Shown: positions 25,454 through 36,200 of the stretch, piece by piece
How positions within the stretch are numbered: the stretch's first letter is position 1
Layout of the letters: each line of letters begins with the position of its first letter
Assembly: GCF_001949145.1 (NCBI RefSeq)
Contig: NW_019091444.1
Location: 1 to 64,000, forward strand
Source of the DNA: Acanthaster planci
Lineage: Eukaryota; Echinodermata; Asteroidea; Valvatida; Acanthasteridae
Direction of reading: 5' to 3'
DNA length: 64,000 bases
Translations under genes and position numbers: made by a program
The notes under the pieces: model-generated
Database searches by the model: none
Told to the model about the DNA's origin: nothing
What the model saw: the letters and a program-made list of their open reading frames with translations, nothing else

Positions 25454-25693
25454 CCACTACAAAAATAGTCTTATCTCAATTCAACAACTGAATGAAACAT
25501 ATACCGTGCGCGGAACAACTTTAGAGGGCGCTTTGAGGATGGTTTGTGACAGCCTCATTGGTGGTTCAAAACTTAAAATGGTTCAGAACTACAGGTGACT
25601 CACTGACTACCTACCAAACCAGATGCGCACCAGATGTGTATGAGAAACATTAGTCAAAGTTGTAGTGGCACAGTAAGTGGGAAGCTTTGAAAG

Positions 25694-25815
25694 ACCGTGT
25701 CCGATTTACTTGGCTATGGCTAGAAATTGCCTACAAATCTATGGGAACTGGCTGCAGCCACTACCATAGACTCGTGCGTAATTTCAAGCAGCTGCTAAGT
25801 AATTCGGACGTGGCT
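25694..25815. mobile_element. Short MITE-like palindromic element, copy 2
   Basis: The ends ACCGTGTCCGATTTACTTGG and AAGTAATTCGGACGTGGCT are inverted repeats of each other and match the 9993-10116 element. The core GGGAACTGGCTGCAG is shared. Confidence 0.75.
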
Positions 25816-25979
25816 AAAATTGACCTTATGGTTGGAGTTGCTGTTTCCTCATCAGTTCTACTTCAAGTACTGGTCAAGGGACAAGGTATCAGACCTTTAA
25901 ATGTCCGGGGGGGCGAGGCAGTAGGGAGTGGAGTCTTTTGTACGAAAAGATACTTTCAGAGGAAAATGGGAGCATTGGG

Positions 25980-26168
25980 TTAACCCCTTCGCGCCGGGAT
26001 TCTATTGACCGTGACTGCTGGGCTGTGGTATACCCTGAATGGAGGGCTTTGTCCATCAGCAGGTCCCATTGAACCAGCAGCTGCATGGTGAATAGACTGT
26101 ATGTGTGTTACGCACTAATCCTCACACAAAGCCACGGCTCTCGCCCTCTCCCGGGGCGAAGGGGTTAA
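25980..26168. mobile_element. MITE-like element with TTAACCC termini, copy 2
   Basis: TTAACCCCTTCGCGCCGGG at the left and CCGGGGCGAAGGGGTTAA at the right form the terminal inverted repeat. The interior is the reverse complement of the 15077-15265 copy. The two copies have nearly equal length (189 bp). Confidence 0.8.
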
Positions 26169-26759
26169 AAAGATCAAGAAAAGGGCTTGCAAGACCTCTG
26201 TGGAACTCTACCATCTTTGTGGAAGTAAACCGTGAAGTTTGTAGAGTTGGTAACCTACACGTATGAATTTAAATAGATGTGCATTACTTTTCAAGTAGAA
26301 AATAAATGTACATGCATTCGTTCTGTGAAACAAGTGGATGTGGAAGGTGTTAAAGGAATCTGAACGAGAGCTCATTTAACACAAAACGAGCAGTGTGGAA
26401 ATTCTCAGAATGATTGTGATTAAAGAATCTAGATATGACTTTTTTTTGTTTAATTTCACTGGAGTTACATGAGATGTTTTAATGAAAGGCATGCTTTTGC
26501 TTGAACAAAATGATCTGCCAGATGGAAACAAATATTTAAAAAAGGGAACAGATATTAAAATTGTCTGACAGAATATTTATTTTTTGAAGTCATGAATTTG
26601 TTCGTCAGAAATTCATCCTTATTTTGGTCAAAAGTGTGTCATACTCAGTCAGAAATATGGCTGTAAGTTGAAACAACTGTAGCTAGTGTCTTGTTCCGTG
26701 GAAAATGTGGCTGGAAATTAAGACTAGCCCGAGATGCTGGATTTTGTTGGTACAACGTT

Positions 26760-29700
26760 TCACTGGTGCACAACACCCTTATTTGTGATGGCGAACCTGC
26801 ATAAATAACCCGGAGTGGGTAAAGTTCTCAGAGCTGTGAAATGAGACTGAGTTGATATTTGACGGTGTGCATGAACTACATGTTCATGTCTTTTCATTAC
26901 AAATCGATGAGTGATAAGCTTATTCCAGGCACTGCACATAAACTCATGATGTTCATAATCTGAGTGAGACGGGTTTGAGCGTGTAGTCGGCGTGACACAG
27001 TCCTCGTCGGTCCGGAAGTAGCTCCGTTGGCCGCGCTGGATGAGAGCTGGCTTGGTTGTCAGCAGCACCAGCTGGTATTCACCAATCAGACGCTTGATGA
27101 CGGCGACCGCTCTCCGCTGATTGGCCTCCTGCACCGAGGCTACGCTCCCGCTCATCCTGTCTGTCCAATAGAAAGCGCCAACATTCTCCAGCATCAGGAC
27201 GCCGACGTCAGGCCTGTTGGCGATGAGCGACTCCAGCGAGTGCAAGGTAACGACGAGCTGGTCGCTCCCTCCGCCGGCGCGGACCAGATAGAACCGGTTC
27301 AGGCAGGTTTTGATGAATGCCTCTATCTGGTCAGCCGTGGGCATCTCAAAACAGTCACCACCATCTGCCGGATCCCCACTGCCCACCTGTTCTTTTATCC
27401 TTTTACTGCATTCACCATTGCATGATATGATCTGGCCAGTTCTTGTCCTTTTTCTGCCAGTCTGTTTACCCATTTGAACGTCATCACACAAACAGCTTTT
27501 CCTGTTAACATTGAGTAATTCTGTACGGTCACTCACACTGGTCCCATCACTGGTTGTACGTTGTGTCTCGCACATTTTACAGGTTCCCAATTCAGGCCGA
27601 GAAGGCTCGGTCTTCAGATCTGCATTCCCACTGGGAGTTGATGCATCTGCTGCAATGCCATAATAAAAAGATCAAATTAGCAGTTAACAGACAATGCCGT
27701 AACCGATTAGGAGTGACCAGAAAACCCCCCACTAAAACAGAGCAAAACAATTAAAAAAATAACACTTGCTTCCACCTTCAAACTAAAACCTTGCAAAAAT
27801 GAATAGAACCTCTTTTAACAGTTTCAGTTACACGGGGCACTAAGTGTGAGAATTCCAGACCTGAATTCTCTCCTCACAGAAGGAATAACATGCCTAAACT
27901 GGCACTCTAACCAAGTACCTGACTAAGAATTAGACGCCGACCCTCCCCATGACCTCCTAGTCAAGATCCCTAGAGGATGTTTCAGCAGGAAACTAACCAA
28001 GTACGTAAACTTGGCCTTTTCACCTTCATAAATAAGTTTTAATTAACGTCACACTTTACATCCAACACAGACACAAACCTTGCAATGACTAGTCTCTTTT
28101 TTAGGCCATTTCGTAGTTCAAGTATTGTGAATGTATTGATTTATCATTTCGATGGGTACCAACGACTGGAGTCTGCTATGACTTACATGCACAGCATGCA
28201 GCTCGTGGCTCTTTTGGTCTTTCAATCCCTGCCTTCCTCTGTTCCATGGCATCTATTATCCGGCTCTCCAGGACCTGGAACAACCGCAGCATGGAAAACT
28301 GGAAGTCTGTGTCCACCAAGATCATGCCCACCCCTCTGCCACCCAGCTCTGCCCCCCTCCAGGTCTCGGGGAGGATGCAGTTGCTCGTCAGGTGGAGGAG
28401 AATCTCGGTCTTGCCGCACCCACTGGGCCCATAGAACTCGACCGCATCGCCGGGACGAAGGAAGTGGGGAGGCGGGAAAAGTCTGAGGTCCAGAGACTCG
28501 AGAGAGGGTTTACTCCCCAGTCGGGCAAAAAGCTAAAAATGACCAACATGACAAAAGAAACTAGACTATTCAAAATTATTTGAACCTTTGTAATGGAATA
28601 AGGACGTATTGTGACTTAAATTTAAAACTGGATTTAAATCATGTAGGCCCTATAAAAAAAGGATAATTATATAACTTTGTTATGCTGACCTATCGTCAGC
28701 ATGATCAGAAACACTTTTTACCTTGTGGTTGGGCAGCCTATGCTTTTTTTATTAAATCGTGGAGAATACTACAGACATGACCATGATGACAGAGCTACGC
28801 CTAGCTAGGCCTACTCTTGTTTGTGTTCGAAATACCTTTATTGACATCAAACAATTGTCAATAAGAAACACCAAAAGCTCAGACAGAATAAAATCTAAAA
28901 AACATGGAGGGCCTGACATTTTGATCCTAGCAGAATCTTCCTCAAAAGGCAAAATGACAAGTGTGCTTGATTGTCCTGTCCACTTGTCATTTTGCCTTTG
29001 AGAAAGATTCTGCTAGGATTGAAACGTCAGGCCCTCCTTATTTTGAGAAATGTATTTTAGGTCATTGTAGTCAGCAAGCAGTTTGCAGCAGGATATCTTT
29101 AGAAAGAATTAAAGTTATAAACGTACGTCGCAGAAGTTTACAAATAGACAAATTGCACAATTTAACCAAAGAGCACCAAGGGAAGACACTAAAATTGTAA
29201 AAACAAGNNNNNNNNNNNNNNNNNNNNNNNNNNNNNNNNNNNNNNNNNNNNNNNNNNNNNNNNNNNNNNNNNNNNNNNNNNNNNNNNNNNNNNNNNNNNN
29301 NNNNNNNNNNNNNNNNNNNNNNNNNNNNNNNNNNNNNNNNNNNNNNNNNNNNNNNNNNNNNNNNNNNNNNNNNNNNNNNNNNNNNNNNNNNNNNNNNNNN
29401 NNNNNNNNNNNNNNNNNNNNNNNNNNNNNNNNNNNNNNNNNNNNNNNNNNNNNNNNNNNNNNNNNNNNNNNNNNNNNNNNNNNNNNNNNNNNNNNNNNNN
29501 NNNNNNNNNNNNNNNNNNNNNNNNNNNNNNNNNNNNNNNNNNNNNNNNNNNNNNNNNNNNNNNNNNNNNNNNNNNNNNNNNNNNNNNNNNNNNNNNNNNN
29601 NNNNNNNNNNNNNNNNNNNNNNNNNNNNNNNNNNNNNNNNNNNNNNNNNNNNNNNNNNNNNNNNNNNNNNNNNNNNNNNNNNNNNNNNNNNNNNNNNNNN

Positions 29701-29852
29701 NNNNNNNNNNNNNNNNNNNNNNNNNNNNNNNNNNNNNNNNNNNNNNNNNNNNNNNNNNNNNNNNNNNNNNNNNNNNNNNNNNNNNNNNNNNNNNNNNNNN
29801 NNNNNNNNNNNNNNNNNNNNNNNNNNNNNNNNNNNNAAAATCCCGCGGCCAT
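26760..29852 (-). CDS. XRCC2: XRCC2 (RAD51 paralogue), first exon cut by gap, large internal insertion
   Basis: RAD51 paralogue of the BCDX2 complex in homologous recombination. Exons (complement): 26760-27649 and 28187-28532, plus a candidate first exon at the gap edge (ATG complement 29850-29852, reading M-A-A-G-F into N). The main exons join in frame for 411 residues. LFARLGSKPSL leads to Walker A GPSGCGKTE, then ILVDTDFQFSMLRLFQVLESRI. Much later come FIKTCLNRFYLVRAGG, VTLHSLESL, LMLENVGAFYWTDRMSG and QLVLLTTKPAL. In human the DTD segment and the CLGRFFLV segment are separated by about 10 residues; here well over 100 intervene, and they contain an intron. Human XRCC2 is about 280 aa. Convergent with GTF3C4, divergent from MED16. 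Confidence 0.88.
28905..29038. repeat. Long hairpin (inverted repeat, 17-bp loop)
   Basis: The arms 28905-28963 and 28981-29038 are near reverse complements (GAGGGCCTGAC, CCTAGCAGAATCTT, GGCAAAATGACAAGTG). They are separated by a 17-base spacer. It lies in the XRCC2 first intron and is probably a foldback element or MITE. Confidence 0.85.
29208..29836. other. Assembly gap (629 N)
   Basis: Run of N inside the inferred XRCC2 first intron and exon. The coding start candidate touches its right edge. Confidence 0.99.
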
Positions 29853-30291
29853 ACTCAACAGTAGACAGTACCCCCTTTGGAAGGAGCTGGATGCCGTGGT
29901 TTTACTACTTGATCAGAAAAGAAACTAGACACTATTTATCGCAGGAAAATACACCTCGTTCAGTAAGACTATTTTTCAAGAGTCTTACGAGATTGAAAAC
30001 TCATTTCACATCTCTATATTCCAAATTCATCAACCCTTTCTCTCTGGATTATTTATATTTATTTTGTTTAATGTTTAGACATTTGAATATATTTGAATTT
30101 CTCAAAACTAACATCTTGTACAAAAATAAAGCACTGGCAGTCAGTTAGCGAATGGAGGACAAAATGGCAGCGCCCATGACTCGCTTCTGATACTTTGCCT
30201 GTGTTCGTTAAACTTTATATTTGTTTCTCTCTTGAATTTGAAATTATAGGTTATAATTACATAGTTTTGAAATTACTCGTCTAGACTCATA
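29853..30291. promoter_or_regulatory. Shared head-to-head promoter, XRCC2 / MED16
   Basis: About 440 bp lie between the candidate XRCC2 ATG and the MED16 ATG. A YY1-like AAAATGGCAGC (30161-30171) sits on the MED16 strand. It opens an 8-codon uORF (30164-30190). The word ATGGCAGCGCCCATGA is almost identical to that at the GTF3C4 start (ATGGCGGCGCCCATGA). Confidence 0.55.
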
Positions 30292-33200
30292 ATGGAACTT
30301 GTTTATGTGACAGAATGGCCCAAAACTGATGCAAATTTGTGGTAAGTTCAGACTTGTCTTGGGGGTCTTGGCCTTGCCAATGCCATTTTGCTTTGTTCGT
30401 CAAGTTTCGTACACGGTGTTATGTTGGGCGCGATCGGTCGATATGTGCGATCGCTCAGTCTGTGTTTCTGTACGAAATGCACGATTTGTAGATAATTCTG
30501 CCAATAGCCAATTGCCTTTTCTTTCTTATTCAACGCTGTGAAACATCGTTTAAAAAGGGAAGTAAAGTCACGTGAAAGTCGGAGATTTAAGCATCATCTG
30601 ATCATTAGCCTACATCATCAGATCATAGTATTAATACATGCAGATTAACAGGGATTGTGTAGGCCCTATTGGGAACCTGTTCTTGTAAGGCTTCTTATAA
30701 TTTTTTGTTTATCATCACTCAAAATTATATTTGCGGGCTGGGAGGACTTTTGATATTTGATATTTCAAGTTAGTATTTTCCAAACTTTTCAGATAGTCTA
30801 AAAATACCTTTCTTCTACAGTATTTTAATACTTGAGTGTTCCATGTAATGATATATCATAACACAGCATGATCAGATTGGTCATGGTTGAGAGTAAGACT
30901 AGAGAATAAAAAGAACGAAAACCCACAAGATCATTTTGTGGTGCAGACACACCTGCAAGGTTGAAAAGGGCAGGAAATTAGTTTAAAAGTTGGAAATATC
31001 AAATATAAAAAGTCGGGGCAGTAGGGAAAATCCGGTCGGGTGGTGATGATAAACAAGGAATTAATTTTAATTGGCCTAATACCCATGACATGTGACATAG
31101 ACATGATCATGATGATAAAGGATGGTTGGGTTTTGGTCAAAATGTCAGATTTTCTCACAATTTACAATTCTAAATTCACAAAAAAGGTGAAGATAATAGA
31201 CAAAACATTACCCGTGGCTTCACTCTTTCGTGTCTTTTGGGGACTGATCAGTTTTGTTATAACAATCAAAATGGAGGGGTCCTGAAGTACATTGTACGCA
31301 ATCCCCCAGACAGGAGAATGAAGTTGTCCTCAATGCAAGCAGAAGCATGACAAGGTGAGATGGAATTTGTTACAATTGTTGGTGAGTCCGTGGCAACCGG
31401 ACACAGACAGTGACAGAACCCTTGCCTGAATTTCTGTTCTCTTACACCAAGTTCCAAGAGGCTGATCGGAGACACAGCCTGTGGCTGGTCTTGCCGGAAT
31501 ATCCTGGCCTTCAGCACCGTCAGCAACACCAAGGCCTTAGAGAAGGAGACCTATCGGCCCAAGATACACATCGTGGATCCTGACAGGCCATGGGAACTTC
31601 ACAGGTGCATATCAATTTAAAGCACACCTAGGCATGCCAGGGGCATGAATTTTCATCAAGGCTATCACCTTACCTGCAAAAACCCCTGGAAACCAAACTG
31701 GTCATTACATGTATTTTAATGAGGGTAAGCTCCGATCACTGACAGTACTGCTTTCGATAGAGTCCCTCAGGGTTGAAGGCTTACAAGGATGCCATAGGCA
31801 GCCACCAAACGGCCCACATCTGAAGGAGGAGACTAGTATGAAAAACAGACAGTTTTAGAGGTGGGAGGAAAACCCAGGGGAACATTCTGGGTAAAACCCA
31901 AAGAATCAGGTAGGGACTGAAAACCCAATCCACACGTGGACCGAGCTGGGAATCGAACCCGGGCCGCAGAGCTGAAAGGCCAGGAAAGAACCACCATGCC
32001 AACCTGACTCCCCATTGCTTACCCTGAGCCAGGAGGTTTTTTCTGTTTGAAAGTGAACTGGTCCAGATAGATTTGTGCTTCGTATGAACACATCAACTGA
32101 ACATGTGTAGTACATGTTTTGGGAGACTTCAAAATGTTACTGTGACAAGTCATCGTCTGGTTCAATGCTTAAGTTGTCAGTGTGAATTCGTTTTCGCGAG
32201 ATTCAGACCTTGTGCAATTTTCGACTGTTTCTGTTGAAAAAAGTCCTCCAGAGGCATGAACCACAAAAAGAATGTGAGAGTTCGTGCAATTGAACGTAGG
32301 ATTTTACTCAAAAAAGTTGCAGGATAATTTTGCGACTTTTTGTCGGTCAAAAAAGAGAAAACCCTCAAAATGGCTCGCTACAGATCCTGACCGGAGTCTG
32401 CATGAGATGTCGTCGCCTTTAACCACTTTGTCACGTGATCACTTGGTCAAAACGAGGTGAATTTCATGATTGGTTCAGTGGCCATATTAAAAAGAAAATA
32501 AGAAAGCGTGTTTTAAAAAATAAAGCGTGACCTGATGACTGCAAAATGTAGACTTTTCATTTTGACAACTTTTTACCTCCCAGCATAACCGGGGTCCACA
32601 AGGACCTGATCCAGGTGCTCCAGTGGAATGCCAGCGGCACCCAGCTCTTGTCTGGGGACAGCTCGGGGACCACCGTGCTGTGGCAGATGAAGAACCACCT
32701 GCTCAACAACTGGGAGAGCGTGGCCGAGAGCCATGTGGCAGGGGAGCCCATCGTCGCTCTGGGGTGGCTGCACAGCGGTGTCAAGGTCAGTGTAGGCGTG
32801 GTCAGTCCCCCCTTATGCACAGCCCATTGAGGGCGCCCTACGTGTACCTTGTGAGATGCACCGATCATTTGCTGCAGTATTGGACAACTAGACTGGAAAG
32901 AGCGTATCATGTAAAGCAGTTGTTAAACCTTTTGAAAGTGTTACGCCCCTACTAAAGCTTAAGTCCCAACTATAGTTGGGCCCGTCCCAACTAGAGTGTT
33001 ACAGTCGGGCCGGCCCAAGTACAGCAGAGAGGTCCTGTTTGCATGATGTGCCCATCATGTGCCAAAGTCATATTGTTTACAAATGTCATGTCATTGGTCA
33101 TAGGGCTAGATGAAGAGATGAAGTGCCACATTTTAGATGAATTGTGTCAAGTGTGAGACACGTTGACTTGGATAATGTTGAGACATTTCCCACAGACATT

Positions 33201-36200
33201 GGCCAACAATCGTTGGTCCAGCCCAACTGCAGCACTACAGTCAGGACTGTCCCAACTATAGTTGGGACTTATGCTATAGTTGGGGCGTAACAAAAGTAAA
33301 GCGCTGGTCGTACATTGGTATTAAGGTTATTTATGCTGCACAGCCTGTTGAGGATGGTCTTTTGGTGAACAAAAATAATTGGATGAGTTTGAATGATGAC
33401 TATTTGTCGAGCACTGGTAAATTTTCCCTGGTAAACAAAATGTATCAAAATGTACCTTTAAAGAAAATGTATCATGGGTACCAGGTAGAATGGACCAGTG
33501 GTTGACAGTAGGCTTGGACGGTATTGCATTTTGAATACTTTTTGAAAATTTTCCAGGTCGGTGTGCAAATTCATTTTGTTTTTTTAGATATCCTACAATG
33601 TCGATAACATTGACTCGCCGAGCATGCTTGACAAGTTCACGCGATCTCGGTTCACCCCGTCCCTAGCCCAGGTGGGCACCAAACCTGCCGTTGGTTGGAT
33701 CTCGGTGACCTCGACTGGCCTGGTAGGTCCACGATGCATGATTTGATATGTAGGTGTAATGTGAAAATTTACGTATCTTTGAATTTTTGGTCTCACTGCA
33801 CAGCATTGTAGAAACGGAATATCCATTCCACCAGTAAATGGAAGTTCCATTTTTCACAGTCGCACTCATTTTCTGAACTTGTAGTTGAGGATTTATTCAA
33901 GTGGGAATTGATTCGTGATTTATTCAGGAAGTGGGAGAATTTATGATGGATTTATATTTAGGCATTGTACAAAGCAAATAATGAAAGTTTGTGTCAAGAG
34001 AGTTTTATCCTCTGACAGGTTGAAATTCAATTCTCCTCAGCTTTGCCTAATGGATCATGTAAAATCAGTTTTTGAAGAAAAGGAAGTGTGAAGTTAATTG
34101 TGATGTTGGTTGGTCTTGACTGCCTCCAATGCCATTAATGTCATGGCACATCAGTAAAATATTTTTATACCCATACAAGATCAGCAAAGCTCTTTAGAAG
34201 AGAAGCCCACTGAAAAGTTCATGTGCGATTCTTGAGATATGAGGTTCTTTGGGTAGCAAATTGAAGGTTCTTGTTCGACTTTTGAAATTGTTTCAGTACT
34301 TTTTATGCTACATCTGCCAAAACACGTCAACATTTACAAACTGAAAGAGAGGAAGGATTAATGAGCGTAAGCCACCGAAGTTTTTGCAGCTGTTGAAAAC
34401 ACTCAGGATTGATCGGACTTGTTGCAGGTGTCTGTGACAGTTCTGAAGAATGGCGGAGGGACCGTCACGGTGACGGAGTGTCTGGGCAGCACGCGATGCC
34501 ACGCAGAGCTGGCTGACATTGCCTACTCAAGCTGTAAGTGACAGCGTTCATCCTCCTCTCCCATCCTACGACTGTTCCCTGTCCTCTCGCCCTCTGTTAG
34601 CTTATGAGCAAGTAAAGTTTGTCAGTCCCCCACTGCTCAGTTGTTCATGCCAGGCCTGTGATTAATTGTGAGCTGTTTTAAACGGCCAGTTTTAAAAACT
34701 TGAATGTAAAGTCTTCACAGTCGAGTCCCAAGTCCTTACTGTCGCGTCTGAAGCCTCCTTCGTTGAAATATCAGGTTGCGTCTTTCGGTCTGTCATGCCC
34801 AGTGTCTTTGTGGTTAGGCTTCTTAATGAGCCTTTTATTTCTCTTCAGCTGGTGACATCCTGATAGCCACGTCTGATGGGAGTTGCCGAAGCCCCGTGCA
34901 GATTTACAAAGTCGTCCTCAGCTGGAAAGAGGGTATCCTTTACTTGACTCGGCATCGCGACTTGCCAGAAGCAGAGGCGAAACTCGTGAACAAGGCAGTG
35001 GCATTTTTGATGGGGAGGGGCAACATTAGGGACACTCCCACTTTTCCAAAATCTGTGCCTCAATCACCTCCCCTCCCCGGGCTGAGAAATTGGAAAATGA
35101 AGAAAAAAAAAGAGGCCTGTTTTCCATACTATAATCAAACCATGAAGTGCCCCCCCTCTAGAAAAATGAGGCTCCTCCATCCCTATGGAAATTTAACCTC
35201 AGTTACTCTCCCGCCTCTCCTCTATTTACTTGTCATCTCGGTGAAATTATCCCTTGACAAGGAAGAAACTGTCGCTGGCTTCCAAGAGAAGAGCTTCAGG
35301 CTGAAAACTTTTTACGTGGTTGAGGCACTCCCGTTGAATCGCAAGTTGGAAATTTGATTACCGCGATCTGATCTGATTAATACCCTTGACTGAAGCACTT
35401 AAACAGACAAACTGTGCATCGAGACTGACTACCTGCCCTCGCTCCACGTGCAGTGCTGTGTGGACCTCAGTAACAAAGACAAGTGTAAGAGAATATATAT
35501 TAGTATTTTTTCAAAATCAGAAATAATTGTGAAGTTTGAAAACTGAAAGGAGTGATCTCTGTCCAGGGTGAGATTGTGGGGAATGCATCACTCGGGAGAA
35601 TTGTTTGTGATGTATCAACCCTATTCCTTATCCTGCAGTATCCAACAATAGTTTAGGTTTTTACAGGGTTTTGCCGAACTAAGGGGAATTTATGCCTACC
35701 ATTCTTAGATTATGAGGATGTGTGGGCCAAATGCAGTTCAAGAACAAGAAATCTTGTTCGTCTGATAGGTTTTTTGTTTATTCCGTCTCCTTGGCAACTC
35801 TCTTCCATCGTTTTGTTCTTCTGCCCTCTACACTTTGATGTTACCGGTGTGTGTTTTGGGGGAAAACTGTAGAAACTCGGATTTATTTGACCAAAAAACT
35901 GACGATAATGGAACGTGAGAAAATATAGCAGAATATGTGTGCATAAATTGTCCAGTCCTGTTGAGGGCGCTCTTCCAGCTACATGCCCCGTCTGGATGAG
36001 TGGCACATCTACAGTAACAGTTAACGTAGAGGGACTCGGGATGAAGAGAATGCAATTCGGAAACATTTTGAAGTCACTTCCCAACTTTTGCTCTATGTCT
36101 TCACCGTCCTTAGACGTGACCATCACGCACCTGAGATTCATCAACAAGGAGTGTTACGAGGAGGAGAGTACGTCACTCCCAGCGGAGCAACTCATAATCT

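Larger units (their letters stand above)
25454..26759. other. Convergent 3' intergenic region GTF3C4 / XRCC2
   Basis: It contains two MITE-like elements (25694-25815 and 25980-26168) and AT-rich sequence with an AATAAA-type signal near 26300. No gene was recognised. Confidence 0.6.

Noticed and set aside
27027-27425. Plus-strand frame of 132 codons
   Set aside because: Antisense shadow of the XRCC2 exon, which has clear RAD51-paralogue features.
34896-35357. 153-codon frame
   Set aside because: It reads from MED16 exon 6 through the donor into an intron. Family similarity stops at 34932 and resumes at 35407.
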